Assembly (NCBI RefSeq): GCF_030378165.1
Contig: NZ_CP119766.1
Coordinates: 4,650,001 to 4,714,000, forward strand
Length of the DNA: 64,000 bases
Direction: 5' to 3'
From: Flavobacterium panacagri
GTDB taxonomy: Bacteria; Bacteroidota; Bacteroidia; Flavobacteriales; Flavobacteriaceae
A program made the translations under genes and the position numbers. Shown here one piece after another: positions 18,381 to 26,894 of the stretch (position 1 is the first letter of the stretch; every line of letters begins with the position of its first letter). Under the pieces are notes generated by a model. It made no database searches. It was not told the origin of the DNA and saw only the letters and a list, made by a program, of their open reading frames with translations.

Positions 18381-19865
18381 TTATCTGTTGATCGCTTCGA
18401 TTTTTAAAGTCCATGCTTCTTTTGCAGGAAGATTATTTCTTAAACTTTCTGGAATAATTACTTTAAATCCGTTTCCTTCTTTTGTCCATTTTAAAGACGT
18501 TTTAGAACCTAACATCGTAATTTTTGTTCCTTTTTTAGGACTGATAGCTTTTACAGTAACTTCAGCAGGAATTTTGTCTTCTCCTTCTTTAGCTAAATAA
18601 AATGCAAATACATTTCCTGCTTTATTTTGTGTAAAACAAATATTTTCTTCTTTATAAGGCTCGATTGGTTTTGTATTGTAAATTGCTGTGCTGTTTACTT
18701 TCATCCAGTCACCGTAAGCTTGTAATAAATCGTAAGCTCCCTTATCCCATTCTCCTTCTGGACTTGGGGCAACGTTTAATAATAAGTTACCACCTTTTGC
18801 TACAATATCAATTAACAAATGAATTCCTTGACGTCCAGTCATGTAAGTAGCTCCTGGAGAATAAGACCATCCACCACCAGCTGGAATACAAGATTCCCAA
18901 GGATAAGGCAATGTTTTAGCAGGAACACGTCCTTCTGGAGTTAAGTAGTTTTGGTTTTTACCATGAACCGCTCTATCAACCACAATTAAACCTGGTTGTT
19001 TTTGACGCGCTTTGATCACTAACTCATCCATTTTTGGATCTTGGTCAACAACTCTATGTTTAATGAAACCGTTTTTAGATTCGTTTTCTGTAAATTTCTC
19101 GTCATAGTTTTCTTTGATGTTCACTTGGTCTCTTTTTCTAACCCATCCTCCATCTAACCATAAAATATCTACTTTACCGTAGTTCGTTAAGATTTCTAAG
19201 ATTTGGTTGTGGGTGAAATCAACATATTTCTGCCATTTTTCAGGATATAAAGACGGATCGTAGTTTACGTTTCTGTCGAAAGGAGGGAAATACGGATCCC
19301 AATAGTTTTCGTTATGCCAGTCTGGTTTAGAAAAATACGCTCCAGTTGAAATCCCTTCACCTCTAAAAGAGTTGAAAATTTCTTTTAAAACATCTGCTTT
19401 TGGGTTGGTATGAAAAGGAACATCTTTACTCGTAATCTTGTAATCAGAATATTTAGTGTCATACATATTGAAACCGTCATGGTGTTTGGTGGTAAAAACC
19501 ATGTATTTCATTCCTGCATATTTAGCCGCTTTAGCCCATTTTGCAGGATCAAATTTTACTGGATTAAATGTTTTTCTTAATCCTTCGTAGTCTTTGATAT
19601 AATCATTATAATTAGATGGATTGCTTCCTTTTTTACGTTCACACCATCCGTAATCTTCAGGGCAGATAGACCAGGATTCTACAATTCCCCATTGGCTGTA
19701 AGTTCCCCAGTGCATTAGCAGACCAAATTTTTTGCCTTGCCATTCGTCTAAGTTTTTTAATACTGCCGGATCTGTTTCTGGTACGTATCTTTCATCTTCA
19801 TAAATGGCCTGAGAGAACATTTGTACTGAAAATAAAAGGGCGATCATGAATATTCCTTTTTTCAT
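18381..19865 (-). CDS. GH29 alpha-L-fucosidase
   Basis: A 494-residue exported protein (signal peptide ending MFSQA). GH29 motifs are FGLLMHWGTYSQWG (residues 47-60), TTKHHDGFNMYDTKYSDY (residues 125-142) and the nucleophile Asp238 in DILWLDGGW. It lacks the carbohydrate-binding tail of the second GH29 in the window. It should remove core or antennary alpha-fucose from glycans in the periplasm. It lies between GH35 and GH92 genes in one minus-strand run and its stop abuts the GH92 start. Confidence 0.92.
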   Translation of the reverse strand: MKKGIFMIALLFSVQMFSQAIYEDERYVPETDPAVLKNLDEWQGKKFGLLMHWGTYSQWGIVESWSICPEDYGWCERKKGSNPSNYNDYIKDYEGLRKTFNPVKFDPAKWAKAAKYAGMKYMVFTTKHHDGFNMYDTKYSDYKITSKDVPFHTNPKADVLKEIFNSFRGEGISTGAYFSKPDWHNENYWDPYFPPFDRNVNYDPSLYPEKWQKYVDFTHNQILEILTNYGKVDILWLDGGWVRKRDQVNIKENYDEKFTENESKNGFIKHRVVDQDPKMDELVIKARQKQPGLIVVDRAVHGKNQNYLTPEGRVPAKTLPYPWESCIPAGGGWSYSPGATYMTGRQGIHLLIDIVAKGGNLLLNVAPSPEGEWDKGAYDLLQAYGDWMKVNSTAIYNTKPIEPYKEENICFTQNKAGNVFAFYLAKEGEDKIPAEVTVKAISPKKGTKITMLGSKTSLKWTKEGNGFKVIIPESLRNNLPAKEAWTLKIEAINR

Positions 19866-19901
19866 TTTACTCTAATTTATAATTTATTTATTCTTTGTTT
19901 T

Positions 19902-21755
19902 TTAGTTTAATTTATCCAATATCGGTTGATCTGTAAAAATTAATTCTGTTTGAGCATTTTCATTAAGCTGCTCCAATACAACAAATTTGTTTACACCTTT
20001 GTTCAACCAACAGCCTGGTACATAAAGCGTTTGCTGCGGTCCTACTTTCCAATAGCGGCCAAGATTGTGTCCGTTAACAAATACAATTCCTTTTCCCCAA
20101 TTGGTCATATCAAGAAAAGTATCAGCTGGTTTCTCTATGTTTACTGTAGCTTCATATAAAACTGGTCGTCCAGGTTTTATCGTTTCATTTTTAACTGCTG
20201 GCACTTCATTCATCGGCATTTTATACATTTCCCATCCACCACTAATTTCATATTCATTAATGAATACTGGAGAAATAATACCTTTAGTATTATGTACAAT
20301 TTCAGCTCCGTAGTTAATACGTCCCATATTTTCAACCAGAATTTCTAAAATACCGTTAAAAGGAATAGAAAGGGTTAGCTCGTAATTTTTAAAAACTCTA
20401 TTCAATTCACCCACCTTAACTCCATTTACATAAACGGTAGCAAAGTCTCTCAATCCCTCAATTTTCAATTTGCCAGAAGAAATTGGCTGCGTAAATCTTT
20501 TTCGATACAAAACATATCCATTTCCCTGACCTAACTTTTCAAATGTTAAGGGCTGGTCATTTACAACCGCTTTTTCTTTTTTGATCCAGCTTAAAACATC
20601 CATACTTGATTTGACAGGCTGATTAGGATATTTTGTTACTGGTATTTTCTCAGGTATCGGCGCTAATTTTGTTTTAGAGTACTTTTGCATTACTTCACGA
20701 ATAGCCATGAATTTTGGTGTTGCCCAACCTGCTTCACTAATAGGCGCATCATAATCATAACTTGTAATATCCGGCTGAATATCACTTTCTTCATTATAAT
20801 TTGCTCCAGAGGTAAATCCGAAATTAGTACCGCCGTGTACCATGTAATAATTAAAAGAAACACCTGCATCAAGGTACTTTTTGGTTTGGCTTGCAATCTC
20901 CTCAGATCCAATTTTAATAAATGGTTCTGCCCAATGATCCAACCAACCAGAATAAAACTCAGCTACCATATAAGGTCCTTTTCCTTTATGGAATTTATCA
21001 ACCTGTTTTTTTAAATTTTCTATATTTGATTCTCCATTTGCAGTTGGTAACACACCTTCAATAGCACCGCCTTCAAATAACCAAGTACCATCAGAAGTAA
21101 AAAAAGGCTCTGGAAAACCCGTTTCTTTAAGCATATTATAAATTGCAATTTTGTATGCTTTATGATCTTCAGCTTTAATATCCGTTCTTTGAGAAACATA
21201 AGAACCAAATTCATTTTCAGCCTGAACCATAATAATTGGTCCTCCCTGGTTTGCAAAATTTCCTTTTACCACTGCATACAATTGTTCCAGATACGTTTTG
21301 CATGCTTCTAAAAATGCTTTGTTATTGGTACGGATTACTAAATCTGGATTATTTTGCAACCACCAAGGATATCCTCCAAATTCCCATTCACCACATGCAT
21401 ACGGCCCTGGTCTAAGAATTACATATAATCCTTCACTTTTAGCAATACGTAAAAACTCTGCTAAATCTCTATTTCCTGTTTTAAAATCCCATACACCTGG
21501 CTCAATTTCATGATAATTCCAAAAGACGTAGGTTGCCACGGTATTCAATCCCATAGCTTTAATCATCTGTAATCGATGTCTCCAATACTCTTTAGGAATA
21601 CGCTCATAGTGCATTTCTCCTGAATGTATTTTTATAATTTTCCCATCTTTTTGAAATTCTCCATTAGATATAGAAAATCCTTTTGTTTGAGCACTAGTAA
21701 AAAAAGGCATCAAACAAATCAATAATACTCCAAGCTTAAATAATATCTTTTTCAT
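19902..21755 (-). CDS. GH35 beta-galactosidase
   Basis: A 617-residue exported enzyme (signal peptide ending TSAQ). Key features are IHSGEMHYERIPKEYWRHR, RPGPYACGEWEFGGYPWWL, the acid/base Glu182 in QAENEFGSY and the nucleophile Glu266 in VAEFYSGWLDHW. C-terminal jelly-roll domains follow (GKGIVFVNGHNLGRYWKVGPQ). GH35 enzymes remove terminal beta-galactose, which in this locus would be from complex N-glycan antennae. It is the first gene of the GH35-GH29-GH92-GH3 run and has its own GTCG promoter module. Confidence 0.93.
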   Translation of the reverse strand: MKKILFKLGVLLICLMPFFTSAQTKGFSISNGEFQKDGKIIKIHSGEMHYERIPKEYWRHRLQMIKAMGLNTVATYVFWNYHEIEPGVWDFKTGNRDLAEFLRIAKSEGLYVILRPGPYACGEWEFGGYPWWLQNNPDLVIRTNNKAFLEACKTYLEQLYAVVKGNFANQGGPIIMVQAENEFGSYVSQRTDIKAEDHKAYKIAIYNMLKETGFPEPFFTSDGTWLFEGGAIEGVLPTANGESNIENLKKQVDKFHKGKGPYMVAEFYSGWLDHWAEPFIKIGSEEIASQTKKYLDAGVSFNYYMVHGGTNFGFTSGANYNEESDIQPDITSYDYDAPISEAGWATPKFMAIREVMQKYSKTKLAPIPEKIPVTKYPNQPVKSSMDVLSWIKKEKAVVNDQPLTFEKLGQGNGYVLYRKRFTQPISSGKLKIEGLRDFATVYVNGVKVGELNRVFKNYELTLSIPFNGILEILVENMGRINYGAEIVHNTKGIISPVFINEYEISGGWEMYKMPMNEVPAVKNETIKPGRPVLYEATVNIEKPADTFLDMTNWGKGIVFVNGHNLGRYWKVGPQQTLYVPGCWLNKGVNKFVVLEQLNENAQTELIFTDQPILDKLN

Positions 21756-21778
21756 TTTTTTTTCAGATTATACATTCA

Positions 21779-21816
21779 TAAACTTAAAAAATTGCAATCT
21801 TAAAGTAGTAAACGAC
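21779..21816 (-). promoter_or_regulatory. GH35 promoter with GTCG operator module
   Basis: The minus strand reads GTCGTTTACTACTTT at 21802-21816, then TAAGTTTA at 21779-21786 (26 bp after GTCG), 24 bp before the start codon. The 15-mer recurs with one mismatch at 33443-33457 upstream of the second GH92 gene. Confidence 0.5.
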
Positions 21817-21889
21817 CTAGAAAATCAAATACTACAGAGAGTTATTCTTTAATAATTCTTCTTTATCGAAGTGAAAAACATGATTTTAA

Positions 21890-22023
21890 AGCTTTTTCAA
21901 AGTTTGAAACTTTGAAAAAGCTGTCACAAGCATTTCACGTTAAGCTATGTGTTAGAAACTAGTTTCTTTCTAAACTCTTTTACCGAGTTTTTCTTTTTTA
22001 AAAATCTATGTTTCTATGTGTTT
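21890..22023. repeat. Intergenic repeat, right-half copy, with 33-bp palindrome
   Basis: The region 21756-22031 between GH20 and GH35 holds a perfect 33-bp palindrome (21890-21922, centre G21906). The motif AGCTATGTGTTAGAAACTAG follows, then the right terminal sequence CTATGTTTCTATGTGTTT (22006-22023). The same right end occurs in four other gaps. The left terminal sequence is not recognisable here. The palindrome may also end transcription. Confidence 0.75.
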
Positions 22024-22031
22024 AAAAATAT

Positions 22032-24344
22032 TTAATTCACCAAAATCTCATCCACAAATAACCATGAACTTTCTCCTTTCGGGCTTTTCTTCAGATTACC
22101 GCCGATTACTTTTACAAAACGTGCATTTTGTTTTTGGAAATTAATTTTGAAATCTTTCAATTCTGGAACAGGGTTTACCGCATAAGGGCGAACTACTTTT
22201 CCAACTTGTGTGTATTTAACTCCATCATTAGAAATCAATACTTTTACCTGAATAGGGAAATTAACACCTGCACCCTGGCTTTCTAAAGCTCCAACAATTA
22301 CTTGTTCAATGCTTTCTACTTTTCCAAGATCAATTACCAATTCCATATCATTGACCAGCCAAGCCTGCCATTGTCCATCGTGAAAATTTTTGCTTCCTCT
22401 AATGGAATTAACCATTGTATTGGCATCTCCTTTATAATTACTATTAAACGGAGTCAAATATTTTACTTTTTGTGCAAATGCTTTATGGAAAATAATGGTA
22501 TCTGTATATACTTTTCCAACAGGTTTATCATCCTGAAACAAAGAAGCTTTTAAAACTGTTGTTTCTTTGATTTCAATTGGAGTAGTATATTTTATCGCAT
22601 GATGTTCAATGTTTTGATTTCCTAAAACATATCTAATGTCTGGATTTGGAAACTCATTTTTCAACTCTACTTTGATTTGTTTATTCCCTAAATCAGCTGT
22701 TGAAGAAGCGGTTACCAAATAAGCGCTTTTCGCATAATTTAATCCTTGATAATCGTAACGTTTAAACATTGCAAACAATCTCGATGTAAAATCATTCCAA
22801 TTGCGTTTCTCTTTTGGACTCCACAACGTTTCTGATAAAGCGGCTAGTCTTGGGAAAATCATATATTCAGAATCTTTTGGCCCAGCAATATGTTCTGCCC
22901 ATAAATTGGCCTGACCGCCTAAAACATGTGCAGCTTCCTGAGGTGTCATTGTTGCCACTACAGGATCAAATTTGTACACTTCACTTAACGGATTATAAGC
23001 ATCAAACGCTAATGGCTCCTCATTTTGTGGCCCTTGATAAAAGTTGAAATAGCAAGGAGTTTCTGGAGTCATAATAACATCATGGCCTTGATCTGCAGCT
23101 TCGATACCGCCTTTCATTCCTCTCCAGCTCATTACTGTTGCATCTGGAGCTAAACCACCTTCTAAAATCTCATCCCAACCGATAACTTTTTTACCTTTTG
23201 AATTGATGTATTTTTCCATACGTTTTACAAAATAACTTTGTAACTCGTCAACACTTTTTAAACGTTCATCTTTGATTCTTTTCTGACAATGCGGACATTT
23301 TGCCCAATTCGTTTTCGTCGCTTCATCACCACCAATATGAATATATTTTGAAGGAAAAATAGAGATTACTTCATCAATTACATTTTGCAAAAACTCAAAC
23401 GTAGTTTCTTTTCCAGCGCAATAAATGTCAGTCAATGGCCAAACTCCGCCTGACGGAACACCAATTCTCTGATTGAAACAAGCCAATTCAGGATAAGAGG
23501 CAATGGCACTGGTTACGTGAGCCGGCATTTCGATTTCCGGAATTACTTCAATTCCTTTTGTTGCAGCATATTTTACAATTTCTTTTAATTCATCTTGTGT
23601 AAAAAACCCGCCGTAAGTTCCTTTTTCATCAGGATTTGTAGTCAATCTGGCATTCCAGCTTCTGTTTTCCTGGTCTACTCTCCATGCACCAACTTCTGTT
23701 AGTTTTGGATATTTTTTGATTTCAATTCTCCAGCCTTGATCGTCCACTAAGTGCATGTGCAAAACGTTCATTTTATGCGCTGCCAAACGATCTATCGTAG
23801 CTAAAACATAATTTTTATCAAAGAAATGACGTGAAAAATCCAACATTAAACCTCTCCATTTAAAACGAGGTTCATCATTAATTGTCAAACTTGGAATCTG
23901 CCATTTTGCAGAAGTAATGGCGAACTGACTTTCGATTGCTTCAGGAAGTAATTGTCTGATGCTTTCTAAAGCGTACAGAAAACCGTTATTTCCTTTCGCA
24001 GAAATAGTAATATTAGTCGGATTTACATCTAAAACGTAAGCTTCATTCTTTAAGTTCGGATCTGTTTTCAATAAAACATAATTACTTGCAGGAGCTTTTG
24101 TAGTCACTTCTGGTTTCCATCCTGCTGCAGTTCCAAATTTAGAAGCCAAAGCATTGGCAGCATCTTTTTGGAAATCACCGTTTACTACAAACTTTGTATC
24201 TTTTGTAAATTCAAAAACACCCGTTTTGATAAAAGTCTGAGTCGGTTTTGGAATGATACGAATATCACTTTCCGTATAAACTTTCTGTGCGTTAGCCGAG
24301 AAAATTGAAGAGATTAGGGTTAATAGGAATAGTAATTTTTTCAT
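22032..24344 (-). CDS. GH20 beta-N-acetylhexosaminidase
   Basis: A 770-residue exported protein (signal peptide ending SANAQ). It has a GH20b N-terminal domain (residues 25-155) and then the catalytic barrel with GLMLDFSRHF, HLVDDQGWRIEIKKYPKLTEVGAWR and the catalytic pair Asp340-Glu341 in HIGGDEATK. A chitobiase-type C-terminal segment and an F5/8-type carbohydrate-binding domain follow (residues about 650-770, DGQWQAWLVNDMELVIDLG). It would release beta-GlcNAc or GalNAc from N-glycan antennae. It has no clear GTCG promoter module of its own; a GTCG upstream lies inside a dispersed repeat. Confidence 0.94.
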   Translation of the reverse strand: MKKLLFLLTLISSIFSANAQKVYTESDIRIIPKPTQTFIKTGVFEFTKDTKFVVNGDFQKDAANALASKFGTAAGWKPEVTTKAPASNYVLLKTDPNLKNEAYVLDVNPTNITISAKGNNGFLYALESIRQLLPEAIESQFAITSAKWQIPSLTINDEPRFKWRGLMLDFSRHFFDKNYVLATIDRLAAHKMNVLHMHLVDDQGWRIEIKKYPKLTEVGAWRVDQENRSWNARLTTNPDEKGTYGGFFTQDELKEIVKYAATKGIEVIPEIEMPAHVTSAIASYPELACFNQRIGVPSGGVWPLTDIYCAGKETTFEFLQNVIDEVISIFPSKYIHIGGDEATKTNWAKCPHCQKRIKDERLKSVDELQSYFVKRMEKYINSKGKKVIGWDEILEGGLAPDATVMSWRGMKGGIEAADQGHDVIMTPETPCYFNFYQGPQNEEPLAFDAYNPLSEVYKFDPVVATMTPQEAAHVLGGQANLWAEHIAGPKDSEYMIFPRLAALSETLWSPKEKRNWNDFTSRLFAMFKRYDYQGLNYAKSAYLVTASSTADLGNKQIKVELKNEFPNPDIRYVLGNQNIEHHAIKYTTPIEIKETTVLKASLFQDDKPVGKVYTDTIIFHKAFAQKVKYLTPFNSNYKGDANTMVNSIRGSKNFHDGQWQAWLVNDMELVIDLGKVESIEQVIVGALESQGAGVNFPIQVKVLISNDGVKYTQVGKVVRPYAVNPVPELKDFKINFQKQNARFVKVIGGNLKKSPKGESSWLFVDEILVN

Positions 24345-24413
24345 TCTTTGTTTTTTGGTTTCTCTAAAAGTTGCTTATTTAAGAGCTTTTAAAGATTTAG
24401 TTTTTAGGTTTAG

Positions 24414-24519
24414 TTTGTCATTTCGACTGAAAGGAGAAATCGCAATAGAAATTCCTCGCAGAATGTCGCCAATCTTTGTCGAATCCCGAGTGTGATTCCT
24501 CGTTCCTCGGAATGACAAA
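24414..24519. repeat. Dispersed repeat with GTCATTTCGACTG / GGAATGACAAA ends
   Basis: This element fills part of the 315-bp gene-free stretch 24345-24659. Its ends TTTGTCATTTC (24414-24424) and GGAATGACAAA (24509-24519) are inverted repeats with one mismatch. It resembles a palindromic repeat type common in Bacteroidota genomes (the GTCATTTCGAC...GAAATGAC kind). No protein-coding capacity was seen. Confidence 0.7.
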
Positions 24520-24532
24520 ACTGTTTCGAAAA

Positions 24533-24639
24533 ACTTTGTCAAAGTTTGAAACTTTGACAAAGTTCTCATCAAACTCTATGTTATTTATTAAAAGTGAAAC
24601 GCCTCTAAACACAATAAAAATCTATGTTTCTATGTGTTT
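24533..24639. repeat. Intergenic repeat, partial copy, with 31-bp palindrome
   Basis: It starts with a perfect 31-bp palindrome (24533-24563, 15-bp arms around one G) and ends with CTATGTTTCTATGTGTTT (24622-24639), the right end of the repeat family. Its CTATGTTATTTATTAAAAGT segment is the inverse of a stretch inside the copy at 28962-29152. Confidence 0.7.
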
Positions 24640-24659
24640 AAAAACATTTACGCCCTGTT

Positions 24660-25685
24660 TTATTTATCCCAAGACATTTTAAATTTCGCGTCTTCCATTC
24701 TGTGACCTTTTACGTCGTCAGAAACGGCGTAATTAAATCCTGATCTTAGACTGTAACCTGCGTATTCGCCATTTTTATTCAAAGCAATAAAACCAACCTG
24801 CAGATATTCCATGTCTTTGTGGTTTTTATGTTTGTTGTAAATACGTTCTGTGATTTCTTTACAAGCATCATAAGGCGATTTTCCCTGACGCATTAATTCG
24901 ACCACCATGGCACTTCCAGCAGTTCTAATAACCGCTTCGCCTAAACCTGTTGCCGCTGCAGCACCAACTTCATTATCAAGAAAAAGACCCGCGCCGATTA
25001 TTGGGGAGTCACCGACGCGGCCGTGCATCTTCCAGGCAGCACCACTAGTAGTACACCCTCCCGAAAGATTACCGTCTTGATCTAACATTAGCATACTTAT
25101 GGTATCGTGGTTTTCTATATTAATAACTGGTTTGTATTTAGAATCTTCCAGCCACTTTTTCCAGTCTTTTTCAGATTCTGGAGTCAATAAATTTTCTTCT
25201 TTAAAACCTTCAGATAAGGCAAATTGCAATGCACCCTGTCCTGCTAACATGACATGCGGTGTATTTTGCAGGACTCTTTTTGCCACAGAAATTGGGTGTT
25301 TGATTCCTTGTAAAAAACAAACAGAACCGCAATTACTGTTGTGATCCATGATACAGGCATCAAGAGTCACTTTTCCCTCGCGATCCGGATATCCTCCATA
25401 ACCAACACTGCGGACAGTTGGATCGGCCTCCGGTATTTTCATTCCAGCTTCGATAGCATCTAAAGCCGATTTTCCTTCTTTTAAATTCTTCCAAGATTCT
25501 TTATTTGCAGGCAGACCGTGATTCCATGTCGAAATAATAATTGGTTTCTGCTGTTTTTTTTCTTTTGGTTCTGCCACAGTTTCTTCTTTTTCAGAAGTAG
25601 CTGCAAATCCGCTTACGCCCAAAACAGAACTTATGGCTAAGGTGCCTAAAGTGGTTTTCTTAATAAAATCTCTTCTATTTGACAT
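24660..25685 (-). CDS. Glycosylasparaginase (N4-(beta-GlcNAc)-L-asparaginase)
   Basis: The start at 25685 gives a twin-arginine signal (SNRRDFIKKTTLG), as in many folded periplasmic enzymes; a start 11 codons earlier is less likely. It is an Ntn-hydrolase of 341 residues. The autocatalytic nucleophile Thr195 lies in NHDTISMLM, and the substrate-binding GRVGDSPIIGAGLFLDNEVGA and ATGLGEAVIRT segments follow. The homologue from the related Elizabethkingia (formerly Flavobacterium) meningoseptica is well characterised. It splits GlcNAc-beta-Asn into aspartate, ammonia and GlcNAc after the glycan and peptide have been trimmed. It is a strong marker of glycoprotein catabolism. Confidence 0.95.
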   Translation of the reverse strand: MSNRRDFIKKTTLGTLAISSVLGVSGFAATSEKEETVAEPKEKKQQKPIIISTWNHGLPANKESWKNLKEGKSALDAIEAGMKIPEADPTVRSVGYGGYPDREGKVTLDACIMDHNSNCGSVCFLQGIKHPISVAKRVLQNTPHVMLAGQGALQFALSEGFKEENLLTPESEKDWKKWLEDSKYKPVINIENHDTISMLMLDQDGNLSGGCTTSGAAWKMHGRVGDSPIIGAGLFLDNEVGAAAATGLGEAVIRTAGSAMVVELMRQGKSPYDACKEITERIYNKHKNHKDMEYLQVGFIALNKNGEYAGYSLRSGFNYAVSDDVKGHRMEDAKFKMSWDK

Positions 25686-25775
25686 GTCTTTTCGTTTTAA
25701 TTCAACTTTCAGAAACAAAATGTTCTTAATGTTGCTAAATTAATCAGTAATACTTTTTAATCCCAGTAAAATCGA

Positions 25776-26894
25776 CTACAAAGCCGATTTTACCTCTCTA
25801 ATCGTTTTTAAATTACTATCTGATAAGGCATTTCCGTCAAAAAAAGAAACTCCTGTTGCGCCATTTTTCTTAGCCTGTAAAATCGCTTCTTTCAATTCTG
25901 CATCTGATTTTAACCCCGGAATATAAATTCCAGTATTTACTTTCGTCGGTTTTCCTTCTAAATCGGCTACACCTTGTTTGGTTGCGTAACCTACCCAGTC
26001 AATTTCTTCATCATAAAAACTATGATAAATCATTGGATATACTTCGTCTATATTCCATTTATCCCAACGCTGGCGCACCATGTGGTCTGCCATTTCTGGG
26101 TAAGGAAATACTGCTGCCGTTAATTTTTTATTGTGTTTATGAGCAATTTTATAGGCATCGTCAACAACCGCTTTTACTGCATTTAATCTGAAGTTTTTCC
26201 ACTCCATATCAATCGAAGTATTATGGCTCTCTTTTGGATTTTTATGATGTTCTTTTTCGAATTTACTTACGCACGCATCACAATAACAGAAGTCAAATTG
26301 TGGTAATTCTGTATCCTGAACTAAATTGTATTTTGGTAATAAACTGATTGGCAAGAAAATATCTGGGAAACGAATGTAATCTAAATGCACACTTTCGATT
26401 CCTTCAACTTTTGCTAATCCTTCAACTAAACCTAAAACGTGGTTTCTAGATTCTTCTTTAGTAGGGCAAAGCCATTGGTAATAATCTACATAAGGGCGGT
26501 TATCAAAACAAGATTTTCCTTCTTTGCTTACTTGATACCAATCTGGATGCTGTAGAGCGATTGAATCATTTGGACGGTTCATTGCCATAATCCAAGCGTG
26601 AACTTTTAAGCCTTCTTTTGCTGCAAGAGGCACTAATCTTGCCAAAAGTTTTGGGTCAGTATTGGTATTAATTAAAACTTCGTCAATACCACCATCTTTG
26701 TATTTTTTGAATTCTTTCGAATAATCTGAATCCGATTTTTTAGCGTCGGCAGTGGTCCAAACTCCAAAAATGAATTTTCCGTTTTCTTCTGCTTTAGTTT
26801 CTTTTTGTCCGCAAGAGAATAAACTCAGCGAAAGCGCTAATACTAAAACTTTTGATAGTTTTTGCAACTTACTCGTTCGTAATAATTTTACCAT
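25776..26894 (-). CDS. Glycosidase-like TIM-barrel lipoprotein, unassigned family
   Basis: A 372-residue lipoprotein (lipobox LSLFSC, Cys28). It resembles the GHL/family-10-like glycosidase-related group (DUF187/DUF4015 style): FGVWTTADAKKSDSDYSKEF, GLKVHAWIMAMNR, GIESVHLDYIRFP (residues about 168-180), NIDEVYPMIYHSF and NTGIYIPGLKSD mark successive barrel strands. It has an unusual CYCDACVSKFEKEH cysteine cluster. The family has no settled substrate. It overlaps the CBM9-like gene by 26 bp and lies beside glycosylasparaginase, so it is likely to act on the glycan core. No GH18 DxxDxDxE motif is present. Function is unproven. Confidence 0.7.
   Translation of the reverse strand: MVKLLRTSKLQKLSKVLVLALSLSLFSCGQKETKAEENGKFIFGVWTTADAKKSDSDYSKEFKKYKDGGIDEVLINTNTDPKLLARLVPLAAKEGLKVHAWIMAMNRPNDSIALQHPDWYQVSKEGKSCFDNRPYVDYYQWLCPTKEESRNHVLGLVEGLAKVEGIESVHLDYIRFPDIFLPISLLPKYNLVQDTELPQFDFCYCDACVSKFEKEHHKNPKESHNTSIDMEWKNFRLNAVKAVVDDAYKIAHKHNKKLTAAVFPYPEMADHMVRQRWDKWNIDEVYPMIYHSFYDEEIDWVGYATKQGVADLEGKPTKVNTGIYIPGLKSDAELKEAILQAKKNGATGVSFFDGNALSDSNLKTIREVKSAL

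Noticed and set aside
24424..24427. GTCG upstream of GH20 as a sixth strong promoter module
   Set aside because: It is part of a dispersed repeat and no TAnnTTTA box lies at 26-31 bp; kept only as a low-interest note.
24375..24659. Several small frames of 60-70 codons in the gap between GH20 and glycosylasparaginase
   Set aside because: They lie within palindromic repeats, with translations lacking any protein-like pattern.
25776..26894. Annotation as a GH18 endo-beta-N-acetylglucosaminidase
   Set aside because: The DxxDxDxE motif is absent; only an unassigned glycosidase-like call is supported.
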